DNA of 64,000 nt from Protofrankia sp963555925 (GCA_963555925.1 CAUVXJ010000005.1:1-64000); one strand, 5' to 3'. Shown: positions 26,853-35,628, counted from the stretch's first letter. Made by a program: numbers and translations. Notes: generated from the sequence alone by a model not told the origin.

Positions 26853-28064
26853 TCAGCGAAGGATGCCGGTGTGGCCGAGGGAGTAACGACCCGGCTGGGG
26901 CCAGACACAGACGCCGTGTGGACCCGGACCGACCCTGATCCGGGCGAGCAGGTTGCCGTCCTTCGTCGAGATCGCGTAGACCTCGCTGTTGTAACGGCCG
27001 GCCAGCCACAGGACCGACCCGTCGGCTGACACCCCGCCCATGTCAGGACTACCCCCACCGCGGATCGGCCACGTGGTCCGAACCTGGCGGGTCGTGAAGT
27101 CCACGACGGAGACGGAGCCCTCACCGCGGTTCGACACGTACATCACGGTTGCGTCCCGACTCGGATACAGGCCATGAGCGCCCCTACCGGTCGGCAAAAA
27201 TCCGATCTTGGTGAAGCGAACCGGATCCACGAGATGGAGACCATTGGTCATCATGTCAGCCACGTAGAGGACCTCTCCGCGTGGATCGAGCTTGATGTCC
27301 TGCGGCATACCCCCGATAGTCAGGTACCCGATGACAGTCGGTCCGCGAAGGTCAATCTTGACGAGCTTGCCGGAGAACTCGCAGGTGGCGACAAGAAACG
27401 AATCGTCAGCGGCGAAGTCGATGTGGTCGACACCGGGGCAGTCGACCTTCAACTGCGTGCGCAGCTGCCAGGTGTGCGGATCGTAGAAGTCCAGTCGTTC
27501 CAGTGCCTCGGCGACGACCACCGCGTACTTCCCGTCCGGGGTGAAGTACATGTTGTAGGGATCGGCAACGGGAATATTCGACCCATTGATCTTCCCGGTG
27601 GTCGGGTCGATCGGGGTCAGGCTGTTTCCGTCGTTGTTGGTGACGTACAGGGTTGACAAATCCCAGGATGGGACGATGTGCTGGGGACGAGCACCGGTCA
27701 CGTAGTGATCAATCACCGTGAAAGTCGCCGGATCGATCACATCAACGGTATTGCTGTCGCTGTTCGGAACGTAGACGAGCGTCCTGGCATTGCGGACGGC
27801 TGGGCTGAACTGGTTTGCCCCGTCGAACGCGTAGACGTTCCGCGGCGACGCCGGCGGGGTTTCGACCGGAGACGACGGTGCTGCGCCTGGCGGCACCGTG
27901 GCCGGGGACGCCGGGGACCCGAGCGCCGGCGCGCTTGGCTGACCGGACGGCGACTTAGACGAAGCCACACCGCTGCCACATCCAGCCAACAGGGGAGCGC
28001 ACACGGCGGTGAACAACACGAGGCGAGACAACCGCTGTGATCGATTCCCGCGAGATATGTGCAC
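26853..28064 (-). CDS. YncE-like beta-propeller lipoprotein
   Basis: The 403-residue protein has a lipoprotein signal (VLFTAVCAPLLAGC with an L-A-G-C lipobox), a Ser/Pro/Ala-rich linker of ~55 residues and a seven-bladed beta-propeller of the YncE/surface-layer NHL-like type, with repeating VPNSDSNTVDVIDPAT and VTNNDGNSLTPIDPTTG blades. It is expected to sit on the outer face of the membrane and bind a partner or ligand. GTG 28064 is chosen because GGAG lies 7 nt upstream and the signal peptide begins soon after. It is divergent from the SemiSWEET gene. Confidence 0.82.
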   Translation of the reverse strand: MHISRGNRSQRLSRLVLFTAVCAPLLAGCGSGVASSKSPSGQPSAPALGSPASPATVPPGAAPSSPVETPPASPRNVYAFDGANQFSPAVRNARTLVYVPNSDSNTVDVIDPATFTVIDHYVTGARPQHIVPSWDLSTLYVTNNDGNSLTPIDPTTGKINGSNIPVADPYNMYFTPDGKYAVVVAEALERLDFYDPHTWQLRTQLKVDCPGVDHIDFAADDSFLVATCEFSGKLVKIDLRGPTVIGYLTIGGMPQDIKLDPRGEVLYVADMMTNGLHLVDPVRFTKIGFLPTGRGAHGLYPSRDATVMYVSNRGEGSVSVVDFTTRQVRTTWPIRGGGSPDMGGVSADGSVLWLAGRYNSEVYAISTKDGNLLARIRVGPGPHGVCVWPQPGRYSLGHTGILR

Positions 28065-28348
28065 AGATCTACTCCGAGTCCCGACGGGCGACAACGACAC
28101 CGAAGGGTAACAGTATGCACACCACGTGAATGCAAGTGGCGGTGGGGACGCGAGGTGGGTCCGATCGATCACGGACGCATCCGATCGGGTCACGATCAGT
28201 CCAGGTCGCAGCGAATACGGGCAGCGATCAGATCGTCACAGATATCAACGTCTGAAATGATGCGAAATGATCCCTATGAACGGTTCTTTCCCTGATATCT
28301 CGTCAACCGAGTATGAAATATCCTCGGATCGACGAGAAAGAGGCATGG

Positions 28349-28618
28349 ATGACCATCTTGGGCCTGTTGGCCGGCGCTCTGACGACCGGGTGCTGGTTGC
28401 CGCAGCTGTTCCGGTCCTGGCGGACCCGCTCCGTGCGGGACATCTCCTGGATCTATCTCGGGATCCTCGGGCTCGGCGTGAGTCTGTGGCTGGGCTACGG
28501 TCTCCTCAACGGCGACATGGCGATCATCCTCGCGAACGCGGCGACTGCCGGGGCCATCGCCCTCCTCGCCGGCCTGAAAGCCTCGTTCGACCGCACATCC
28601 GGGGAGCCCGCGCCGTAG
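28349..28618 (+). CDS. SemiSWEET family sugar transporter
   Basis: This 89-residue protein has three membrane helices and the PQ-loop motif (CWLPQLFRSWRTRSVRDIS). SemiSWEETs dimerise to form a passive sugar uniporter. The WIYLGILGLGVSLWLGYG helix and the GDMAIILANAAT helix with its conserved Asn agree with the family. ATG 28349 follows AAGAGG and gives the usual family length (85-95). Confidence 0.88.
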   Translation: MTILGLLAGALTTGCWLPQLFRSWRTRSVRDISWIYLGILGLGVSLWLGYGLLNGDMAIILANAATAGAIALLAGLKASFDRTSGEPAP

Positions 28619-28897
28619 GGCCGCGCGGTGGAGTGCAGGACGACAGGCACGCCGCTCCCGCACCCAGCCACGACGCACCGTCACCTCCTCGCACATACGG
28701 TGACCCCGGCCACGCCACGAGGACGGCCCGTCCGGGCCAAAACCGTTGATATCGGGCTGCGGCCTTCGTGACGTGCAGGTTCGGCCATTGACTCTCACAA
28801 TTCCTCGATCGAGTAGTCGCCTGTCGTTCCATCCTGTGTCGCTTCGTGGCCATGTCAACCTGCCAGCGTGCGGATTCGGCATTCCAAGGAGGGACAC

Positions 28898-30241
28898 ATG
28901 CCCATGTCTGTCAGTCGTCGTCAGGCGATCGTCGGTACTGGAACGGCGAGCCTCGGATTCGTCCTGTCCGGAGCGGTCGGCTCGGTCTTCAGCGGAACCG
29001 CGTCGGCCGCCGAGCCGTTCCACTTCCACGGCTACGGGGAACTCGTCCCCGACCCGGCGAAGATCGTCGACCTTCCCGCAGGATTCACCTACACAGTTGT
29101 CTCCCGCGCCGGCGTGGACACGCTGCCGACCGGGGAGAAGCTTCCGGGCGCACCGGATGGCACATTCGCCTTCCCCGGCAAGAAGAACAACCACAGCATT
29201 CTGGTTCGCAACCACGAGCTTTCCCCGGGCGCGGCGAACCCGGTACCGCACCTGCCAGGACTGGAGTACGACCCGGGTGCGGCCGGCGGAACCACCACGG
29301 TCGTTCTCGACGGTGACAAGCTGATCTCACAGGTGGCGAGTCTCGCGGGTACGGTCCGCAACTGCGCCGGCGGCAACACCCCGTGGGGGACCTGGCTGTC
29401 GTGCGAGGAGACCGAACTGACCCCGGCCACCAACGCACGCCTGACCAAGAACCACGGCTACGTCTTCGAGGTCGACCCCTACGGGCGCCTGCACGACACC
29501 GAAGCCGTCCCGCTGAAGGCACTCGGGCGTTACCCGCACGAAGCGATCGCCGTCGATCCCAAGACCGGCATTCTTTACCTCACCGAGGACGCGGGCTCGC
29601 CGTACGGGCTGCTCTACCGCTTCCTGCCGGCCAAGCCGCTGGGAGGCCCGGGAAGCCTTCGGGCCGGTGGGAAGCTGCAGGCGCTCAAGGCCGCCGGCGC
29701 GTCCGATCTATCGGTGTTCACCGAGCTCGGCACCACGCTCGCGGTGACCTGGGTGGACGTACCGGACCCGGACGCGACAACCACGTCGGTCCGCAAGCAG
29801 TTCGCCGACGGGGCGGTCACCCACGTACCCAAGGCCGAGGGAATCTTCTGGGACCGGACGAGGGCCTACATCGTCTCCAGCTACGCCAAGGCCGGGTCCG
29901 CGGCGGCCGGTGTGCACGAGGGCCAGGTCTGGGAGTTCAACCCACGCAAGTCCACGATCGAGCTGGTGGTCCGGATTGCTCCGGGCGGCCGCTTCGACGG
30001 TCCCGACAACATCACCGTTTCGCCCTACGGCGGTACGATCGTCCTGTGTGAGGACGGTGACGGCGAGAACTACCTGATCGTCGTGGGTGACGACGGTACC
30101 CCGTACCCGTTGGCGCGTAACGCCGCCAGCGACAGCGAATGGGCCGGCGCGACCTTCTCCCCGGATAGCAAGTGGCTGTATGCCAACATCCAGGGTGATG
30201 GGCTGACCGTCGCGATCACCGGCCCGTGGCGACGCAAGTAG
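28898..30241 (+). CDS. PhoX-family (DUF839) phosphatase-like protein with Tat signal
   Basis: The 447-residue exported protein starts with a twin-arginine signal (SRRQAIVGTGTASLGFVLSG) ending near TASAAEP. The mature part matches the DUF839/PhoX beta-propeller: LVRNHELSPGAANP, CAGGNTPWGTWLSCEET, GRYPHEAIAVDP, YLTEDAG and FDGPDNITVSPYGG. PhoX enzymes are Ca/Fe-dependent alkaline phosphatases for phosphate scavenging; many DUF839 members are untested. AAGGAGG at 28886-28892 sets the start at ATG 28898. A run of 11-bp repeats lies downstream. Confidence 0.87.
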   Translation: MPMSVSRRQAIVGTGTASLGFVLSGAVGSVFSGTASAAEPFHFHGYGELVPDPAKIVDLPAGFTYTVVSRAGVDTLPTGEKLPGAPDGTFAFPGKKNNHSILVRNHELSPGAANPVPHLPGLEYDPGAAGGTTTVVLDGDKLISQVASLAGTVRNCAGGNTPWGTWLSCEETELTPATNARLTKNHGYVFEVDPYGRLHDTEAVPLKALGRYPHEAIAVDPKTGILYLTEDAGSPYGLLYRFLPAKPLGGPGSLRAGGKLQALKAAGASDLSVFTELGTTLAVTWVDVPDPDATTTSVRKQFADGAVTHVPKAEGIFWDRTRAYIVSSYAKAGSAAAGVHEGQVWEFNPRKSTIELVVRIAPGGRFDGPDNITVSPYGGTIVLCEDGDGENYLIVVGDDGTPYPLARNAASDSEWAGATFSPDSKWLYANIQGDGLTVAITGPWRRK

Positions 30242-30312
30242 TAAGCCGCAACGAGCCCTGACGTTTGTCCGAGACGTTGTCGCGCCTGCCGCAACCGGCA
30301 CGGCAACGTCTC

Positions 30313-30367
30313 GGCAATGCACCGGCAATGCACCGGCAATGCACCGGCAATGCACCGGCAATGCACC
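30313..30367. repeat. 11-bp tandem repeat, five copies
   Basis: Five perfect copies of GGCAATGCACC lie between the PhoX and exonuclease genes. The period is about one DNA helical turn and is not a multiple of three. Confidence 0.95.
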
Positions 30368-30472
30368 GGACCAGATCCCCGACCTGCCGAACGCCATCAA
30401 CAGTGTAAGAATTGTCTCTCCCATGTGCATATGGGTGCGGTTCCGGCACGGCGGTCCGGCAAGATCCGTTCT

Positions 30473-31165
30473 GTGACAACCGCCGTGGTCCCGGGCCGTG
30501 AGTTCGCCGCTGTGTTCCCGCACCGATACGCCGTCGTGGACGTCGAAACCTCGGGCTTGTCACCGCGTGTGCACCGGGTCCTGTCGGTGGCCGTTGTCCA
30601 CGTTGCCACGGACGGTACGGTCGAAGGCAGCTGGTCGACCTTGCTCGATCCGGGTTGCGACCCTGGACCGGTTCACATTCACGGCCTCACCCGTGAGCGA
30701 CTCGCCGGCAGCCCGACGTTCGACCAGATCGTCGATCCGCTGGTGTCCATGCTCGCCGGGCGGGTGTTCGTCGCCCACAACGCGATGTTCGACTGGCAGA
30801 TGATCGCGGCCGAGGCGCGGCGGTTCGACCTGCGCCTGCCGATCGATCGACGACTGTGTACGCGGGTTCTCGCCCGCCAGCTCAACCTCGAACTGCCCGA
30901 TCTGAAACTGGCGACCCTCGCGGCCCACTGGGGCGTACCCCAACGTCGGGCGCATGAGGCCGACGATGACGCCGCCGTGCTCGCCACGCTGCTGCCTGAG
31001 CTCCTGCGCCTCGCCGCCAACCGGGGCGTGGACCTACCGCTGGTGACATGCGACGCCGAGGTGGCGGCACCGGCACCTGATATCGGACGGCGGGCAGCAC
31101 AGCCGGCACGTCTGCCTCGGCCTGAACTCCCGAAGAACCGGGCGACGGAGACCACCGGCATATAA
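30473..31165 (+). CDS. DEDDh 3'-5' exonuclease (DnaQ/epsilon-like)
   Basis: The 230-residue protein has the DEDDh exonuclease motifs: VVDVETSG (Asp and Glu), HIHGLT, VAHNAMFDWQM (Asp) and HEADDDA (His and Asp). Such proteins proofread or trim DNA or RNA. The C-terminal ~45 residues are Ala/Pro/Arg-rich. The start is uncertain: GTG 30473 places the fold 18 residues in, and ATG 30431 is also in frame. Neither has a strong ribosome-binding site. Confidence 0.88.
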   Translation: MTTAVVPGREFAAVFPHRYAVVDVETSGLSPRVHRVLSVAVVHVATDGTVEGSWSTLLDPGCDPGPVHIHGLTRERLAGSPTFDQIVDPLVSMLAGRVFVAHNAMFDWQMIAAEARRFDLRLPIDRRLCTRVLARQLNLELPDLKLATLAAHWGVPQRRAHEADDDAAVLATLLPELLRLAANRGVDLPLVTCDAEVAAPAPDIGRRAAQPARLPRPELPKNRATETTGI

Positions 31166-31465
31166 TCTTCGTCTTCCGACCCACCCCTCTGTACTTCTAT
31201 TTCGGGCTGACACGCCCGCCATGTCGATCCGCGGGAAAGAATATCCCGCGACGGATTCGTTCTCATACGCGGTGACTATCATATGGTCCCGCGGTTGATA
31301 CGGCGTCGCCCGCCACCAGGTGAAGCAGCGTCCACGGGTGGGTGGCCCGCACCACCGGACCACCGCGCCACCGGACCCCTGACCGAGCCTGAGATCATCT
31401 CGATGTTCGACGAGGCCGTTGCGTTCTGGCGGGGCTGGGGCACGCCCCTGCTGCCAAGCGCTCCT

Positions 31466-31513
31466 AACGATGTGAATCTGATGCTCCTACCACAACACCA
31501 GATTCACATCGTT
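31466..31513. repeat. Perfect 15-bp inverted repeat
   Basis: AACGATGTGAATCTG and CAGATTCACATCGTT flank an 18-nt loop. A similar hairpin with the shared GATGTGAATCTG arm is at 54446-54487. Confidence 0.85.
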
Positions 31514-31585
31514 CCCGAAGAGCGCCCGGTACCCCGGCTCCGTCGGTCGACACCCAACACCTCCGGTGCCTCCCTCCGGTGCCGC

Positions 31586-31650
31586 ACCTCGCGATCTACC
31601 CGCCCCAGCCCCGCTCCTTGACCCGCGCCCCTCTTGGCGGGCGCTCTTAG
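31586..31650. repeat. Dispersed repeat copy D
   Basis: Ordered blocks CTCGCGATCTAC, CGCCCCAGCCCCGCTCCTTGA and GGCGGGCGCTCTTA are shared with the copies at 25348-25400 and 19366-19436 (inverted). It ends in the same GGGCGCTCTTA seen at 13222-13260 and 19436. Confidence 0.65.
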
Positions 31651-31812
31651 CCATCAATACAATTCTTTGCGTAGCAGACTACGCAGATTTTGCGATCGTA
31701 GCATACGGTCCGTCAATATTTCATCGCCTAAAGTTATTCGCACCGTACAGATGCACGTGCGGATGCCCGTGCTATATCCTTCGCACGAAGTACGTGCATT
31801 TGCACGGCCTGA

Positions 31813-32016
31813 GAGCCCGTTTTGAATCTTGGGTTCGGACAGCGAGCCGCGTCCAGGTGGTTCCCGGCAAGGCGGAAGGCGAGCAGGGTCCTACGGCAGT
31901 GCGAAGCGGTGTCGTAGGGGCGGGCGATACCGGATGAGTTGTATCGGTTTGGCCGACAACGCAGCCGGAGGCCGGCTGGGCGTGGATCACCAGAACAGAA
32001 GATTCAAAACAGGCTC
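31813..32016. mobile_element. 204-bp MITE-like element with terminal inverted repeats
   Basis: The ends read GAGCCCGTTTTGAATCTT inward from the left and GAGCCTGTTTTGAATCTT inward from the right, 17 of 18 matching. Both ends are flanked by TGA (31810-31812 and 32017-32019), consistent with a 3-bp target duplication. The ~150-bp interior encodes no transposase. It is probably mobilised by a related full-length insertion sequence elsewhere. Confidence 0.7.
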
Positions 32017-32292
32017 TGAGGCTCCTGCAAAGCGGGAGGGGGTGGGCTCAGCCGTCGGTCCGTTCACGCGCCCGGAAACGGACGTGACCCTGGGTCCGCA
32101 TGGACGCGAATCCAGCCAGACGCCCGGGACCGCGAAGCGCCGCAATGCGGCCCCTCAAGCCCCGTCCACCGACGAAAACACAATTACAACCATCACTTAG
32201 CACCCAAACGACAAAAAACACAAACAGCCAATGGCGACACAATTGCCACCTTCTCGTGTCGCCGGCGGCCTCGTGAATCTAGGGAGAGTACG

Positions 32293-32529
32293 TTGCAGGA
32301 GATCTACAATGGAATGTCTGCGACCGCGCTGCCGCAGGTCACCTGGCAGAAGAGCCAGCGGAGTAACTCACAGGGAAACTGCGTGGAGATGGCCCGACTG
32401 TCATCGGACACCGTGGCGGTCCGCAACTCCAGGCATCCGGAAGGGCCCGCACTGATCTACACCCGCGACGAGATCGAAGCCCTCGTCCTCGGGGCCAAGG
32501 ACGGTGACTTCGACAACCTCTTCCAATAG
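32293..32529 (+). CDS. DUF397 domain protein
   Basis: The 78-residue protein carries the DUF397 signature: TWQKSQRSNSQGNCVEMA, then VAVRNSRHPEGPALIYT and a C-terminal DGDFDNLF. These small actinobacterial proteins usually sit beside DUF5753-type XRE regulators and modulate them (the BldB/WhiJ-type pairing in Streptomyces). Here the XRE gene is convergent, 147 bp away. TTG 32293 follows AGGGAG; ATG 32314 is the alternative and would still leave the domain whole. Confidence 0.87.
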   Translation: MQEIYNGMSATALPQVTWQKSQRSNSQGNCVEMARLSSDTVAVRNSRHPEGPALIYTRDEIEALVLGAKDGDFDNLFQ

Positions 32530-32615
32530 AAACCTCGACTGAACCTGAGGCAGCCGGGGCCCTTCGCGTCTCCCGGGGCGCGAAGAACCGCACGGTGGTG
32601 CTATCCACCGTGCCT

Positions 32616-32676
32616 GAGCCTGTTTTGAATCTTCTGTCCGGGCGAGCCGCCCGAACCCAAGATTCAAAACAGGCTC
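32616..32676. mobile_element. 61-bp minimal MITE-like hairpin between convergent genes
   Basis: Perfect 18-bp arms, GAGCCTGTTTTGAATCTT and its complement, surround an inner GGGCG-AGC-CGCCC stem. The tips equal those of the 204-bp element at 31813-32016 but in reverse orientation and with the interior lost. It abuts the stop codon of the XRE gene and probably also ends both convergent transcripts. No target duplication is visible. Confidence 0.7.
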
Positions 32677-33543
32677 TCAGGTCTGACTGAGGATCCGGCT
32701 GATGACGTCAGCGGTGCTGGCCGGAGGCAGACTGTCGAGACAGAGGCGGTTCATGGCCTCCATGTAACGGTCGACGTCCTCGCGCTTGTCCAGATAGATG
32801 GCACCGCCGAGCTGTTCCAGGTAAACTATGTCCGGCAGATCCTCTTCGGGAAAGCGCAGAATGCTGAACGCGCCACCTTCAGCGGCATGGACGCCGAAGA
32901 GGAACGGCATGATCTGAAAAGTGAGATTCGGCCGCTCCATGAGCGTCGCGAGGTACTCGAGCTGAGCACGCATCACCTTGGGCCCACCTATCGGCCGCCG
33001 AAGTGCGGCCTCATCCACGACCACCCATAACCGAGGATGATCTGGCCGCATCAGCAGTCTCTGCCGATTCATCCGTACACTGATCCGACGCTCGACGGCC
33101 TTGGCAGTCAGCCCCTTATGACCCTGAGTCATAATGGCGCGAGCGTAGTCCTCGGTCTGGAGCAGGCCCGGAATGAACTGGACCTCGTAGGTGCGGATCA
33201 GCGCCGCGGCCTCCTCCAGCCCGATGTAGGGCTGGAACCAACCTGGCAGAACATCGGTGTAGTTGTGCCACCACCCAGGCTGGTTGGCCTCACGGACCAG
33301 CGATAACAACGGCGCCCGTTCGTCCTCATCCGTGACACCGTAGAGGGTCAGCAGATCAGCCACGTCGCGTTCCTTGAAGCTGACCCGTCCCAACTCCAGG
33401 CGACTGATCTTCGATTCAGACGCCCGGATGCTGTATCCCGCGTCCTCGCGGCTGATACCTCTGTCCTCACGTAGCCGGCGGAGCTGGGAACCGAGGAGGA
33501 TCCGACGCACAGTCGGACCGCCTCCGGACTCAGCGGTCGTCAC
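32677..33543 (-). CDS. XRE-family regulator with DUF5753 domain
   Basis: The 288-residue regulator has an N-terminal helix-turn-helix (LRRLREDRGISREDAGYSIR, then SKISRLELGRV) and a DUF5753 C-terminal region with FIPGLLQTEDYARAIM, RQRLLMRP, VVDEAALRRPIGG and FQIMPF. These regulators pair with DUF397 proteins in actinobacteria to control development or secondary metabolism. GTG 33543 follows GAGGGGGG and gives the usual family length; the longer frame is rejected. Confidence 0.92.
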   Translation of the reverse strand: MTTAESGGGPTVRRILLGSQLRRLREDRGISREDAGYSIRASESKISRLELGRVSFKERDVADLLTLYGVTDEDERAPLLSLVREANQPGWWHNYTDVLPGWFQPYIGLEEAAALIRTYEVQFIPGLLQTEDYARAIMTQGHKGLTAKAVERRISVRMNRQRLLMRPDHPRLWVVVDEAALRRPIGGPKVMRAQLEYLATLMERPNLTFQIMPFLFGVHAAEGGAFSILRFPEEDLPDIVYLEQLGGAIYLDKREDVDRYMEAMNRLCLDSLPPASTADVISRILSQT

Positions 33544-33678
33544 GATCAGCCCCCCTCGACATCGGTCAAGGCAAGAGTACGCCATCCGATCTTCTGTCGC
33601 CCCACAGACGCCCACGCCACCTGCACGTGCACCCGAACCTTGCATTTGCACACTACGAACGCCATGATGGGCAAGCAC

Positions 33679-33703
33679 CCTCACTCACGCCGCGAAAGTG
33701 AGG
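33679..33703. promoter_or_regulatory. Inverted repeat in divergent XRE promoter
   Basis: CCTCACT-N11-AGTGAGG lies between the divergent XRE gene and the 33720 gene, just upstream of the latter's ribosome-binding site. It is a candidate operator for the XRE protein. Confidence 0.4.
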
Positions 33704-33719
33704 ATCCCGGGAGGTTGTG

Positions 33720-34157
33720 ATGACAACCCACGGCGCACGCCTCACCTACTTCGCGATGGCGACGGCTCGCAGGGGGGAACCGTCAGCGATGCGGGACTTC
33801 AAGCAGGCAGCGGATAGTCAGTTAGTGACTACTCGATGTCGAAGTTCTGGCGGCGTGACTGCGGGGGTGCGCCGTAGGGACCGGTTCGTAAACATGATGG
33901 TCGGGCACATGATGGTCGGGCAGATGTGGGCATCGGTCGTCGATGCCACAGAACAGCTCACCGTCATCTGGAACGCGGCTGACCGGCGGGCGCTTACCGG
34001 CCCGGCTAACGGGCCGATAAGCGGTGGTGCCAACGGTGTAACCGGCCGGGCGCGGGGGGCCAAGGGGGTCGCTATGCGATCCCCTTGGAGTAAAACGCAG
34101 GCTCATCCGCAGATCCGCCCGACTGCTGACGACACCCCCGGAGGGGGGCTGTGGTGA
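33720..34157 (+). CDS. Hypothetical protein upstream of Nudix-like gene
   Basis: The 145-residue product is not recognised. The middle has a repeated NMMVGHMMVGQM segment from a 15-bp DNA repeat, and the C-terminal half is Gly/Ala-rich and basic. GGGAGG lies 5 nt before ATG 33720. The stop overlaps the start of the Nudix-like gene by 7 bases, so the two are translationally coupled. The XRE gene is divergent. Confidence 0.5.
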   Translation: MTTHGARLTYFAMATARRGEPSAMRDFKQAADSQLVTTRCRSSGGVTAGVRRRDRFVNMMVGHMMVGQMWASVVDATEQLTVIWNAADRRALTGPANGPISGGANGVTGRARGAKGVAMRSPWSKTQAHPQIRPTADDTPGGGLW

Positions 34158-34708
34158 TACGCAACAACGCCGACTGCGCGGGTACCGACCGCACGGATGT
34201 CGGCCGCACGGATGTCGACTGTGTGACGCACGTGCCCATCAACGTCCATGTGCTGATGTCGCGCGCGGACGGGTCGGTTCTGCTGGGCTGTTCCGACGAG
34301 CCGGATGCACCGTGGCGGCTTCCGTGGGGGGAGTTACGCGGCCGTGAACCGGCGATAGAGGCCGTGCTTCGCATCGCCGATGACACGGTGTCGGTGATGG
34401 CGATGGCGGCGCATGTGTGGCTCGCGCACGTGGCGCATCATCATTACCCCGATACCGGTGAACGGGTGGGGTTGTTCTTCCGGTTGACCCACTGGCGCGG
34501 GATGCCCGCGCCCGGCCGGGACCCGCGGGTGGGCCGCCTTCAGTGGCACCATCTGGATGCCCTGCCGGAGTCGCTCACCTCCCTGGACCGGGAGGCGCTG
34601 GCCCGCTGGCAGGACAATGACATGTATTCCGAGCTGGGGTGGAATCCCCAACGGATAGGTGCCGTCCCACGCCTGCGTGGCATCGCGGGTTTCCGGGCAT
34701 CGTCGTAG
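34151..34708 (+). CDS. Nudix-like protein with degenerate catalytic box
   Basis: The 185-residue protein has a Nudix-type layout: an early strand (INVHVLMSRADGSVLLGCS), then WRLPWGELRGREPAIEAVLR. The canonical box G-x5-E-x7-R-E-U-x-E-E-x-G-U is only half kept. G-x5-E-x7-R is present, but the following RE...EE..G positions read RIADDTVSV, so the metal-binding glutamates are missing. It is therefore probably a ligand-binding or regulatory Nudix relative. GTG 34151 has a GGAGGGG tract upstream. Confidence 0.7.
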   Translation: MVIRNNADCAGTDRTDVGRTDVDCVTHVPINVHVLMSRADGSVLLGCSDEPDAPWRLPWGELRGREPAIEAVLRIADDTVSVMAMAAHVWLAHVAHHHYPDTGERVGLFFRLTHWRGMPAPGRDPRVGRLQWHHLDALPESLTSLDREALARWQDNDMYSELGWNPQRIGAVPRLRGIAGFRASS

Positions 34709-34743
34709 GTCATCGGTCGCAGGTCGCAGGTTGTAACCGTCGA

Positions 34744-35451
34744 TCAGTGCGACCGTGTTCCCGTGGTTCCAGCGACCACGGGATGCACCTGGAATGCGTC
34801 ACAGATGACTACCTGACGGTCAACGTGCCGACCACCGCCCTGGTTCGGCGGGATGATCACAAAACTCGCGTACGGCAGGCATGCGTCCTTGGCACCGGAT
34901 GTGCCTGCGGAACGAACGGCCGTCCATTCGACCCCGAACGACGCGCTGTGCTGTGGCTGAAGGACGACTGTTCCAGGTGGGCCCACCCTGAACAGACTGC
35001 CGCCTTCCGACCGGGCGGCGGGCCGCTCCTGGCGGCCTTCGCTGTTCAACGCGACCACGGACGGATATCCGATCAACGAACACGGCCGGTCTGCGATGTC
35101 GGTGAGGACAACGACGAACCCCTGACGTTCAGCGGACGCGGCGCCCGTCATCGGACCGGCATCAAGCCGGAGCTCGGACTCGCCACACACCGGCGGTGAC
35201 CCGGGTGCGGGAGTCAGCTGGCCGCCGGGCATGGGCGACGGGTGGGGGGATGAGCCCTGGTCACTGCCGGTCTGTGCTCTGATACCCGCCTCCGCGCCGA
35301 GCGGAGCCTGGAGCTTCGTCGGCGTAGCGGTAGCTGCCGGCGCGGTACGACCCGAACTGCATGCGCCAGCACCAACACCGGCACCGAGGACCACCAGCCC
35401 GGCTCCGATCGCGACGAACCGGCTCGCGCGGGCCCGGGGTCTTTTCACCAT
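34744..35451 (-). CDS. DUF4232-type putative lipoprotein
   Basis: The 235-residue protein has a basic start (MVKRPRARASRF), a hydrophobic stretch and a weak lipobox ending AGACSSG, followed by an Ala/Thr/Pro linker. The C-terminal ~140 residues match the DUF4232 pattern (CGESELRLDAGPMTGAASAE, a DIADRPCSLIGYPSVVAL strand and PQHSASFGVEW). The role is unknown; DUF4232 is common in actinobacterial surface proteins. A second member is at 42365-42988. Confidence 0.75.
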   Translation of the reverse strand: MVKRPRARASRFVAIGAGLVVLGAGVGAGACSSGRTAPAATATPTKLQAPLGAEAGIRAQTGSDQGSSPHPSPMPGGQLTPAPGSPPVCGESELRLDAGPMTGAASAERQGFVVVLTDIADRPCSLIGYPSVVALNSEGRQERPAARSEGGSLFRVGPPGTVVLQPQHSASFGVEWTAVRSAGTSGAKDACLPYASFVIIPPNQGGGRHVDRQVVICDAFQVHPVVAGTTGTRSH

Positions 35452-35628
35452 AAGGCAGCAGTCTTGCACCAACTGTCCATCCACCGGGTGCAGCCCATGG
35501 CCGGCCGCAGCCAAGCGACTGTCGATGCCGCGAACTCGCAGTGGTAACGGTCACGCCACGGGGTAAGAAACAGTTCACGTGGTCGGCCCGCTGAAAGCGG
35601 CCACCAGTCACTACAGGCGGCAGTTGCA

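Larger units (their letters stand above)
31166..32292. other. Repeat-rich intergenic island without a convincing gene
   Basis: No recognisable gene is present in this stretch of about 1.1 kb. It holds a perfect 15-bp inverted repeat (31466-31513), a dispersed repeat copy (31586-31650), an AT-rich patch (about 31655-31810) with hairpin TGCGTAG-CAGA-CTACGCA, and a 204-bp MITE-like element. Open frames through it are short and read as low-complexity Pro/Arg sequence. Confidence 0.6.

Noticed and set aside
31283..31621. 112-codon plus-strand frame containing MFDEAVAFWRGWGTPLL.
   Set aside because: It runs through a perfect inverted repeat and a dispersed repeat copy, so most of it is repeat DNA; the short unique part matches nothing known to me.
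34639..35199. Plus-strand frame opposite the DUF4232 lipoprotein gene.
   Set aside because: The minus strand has the signal peptide, linker and DUF4232 pattern; the plus frame is its shadow.
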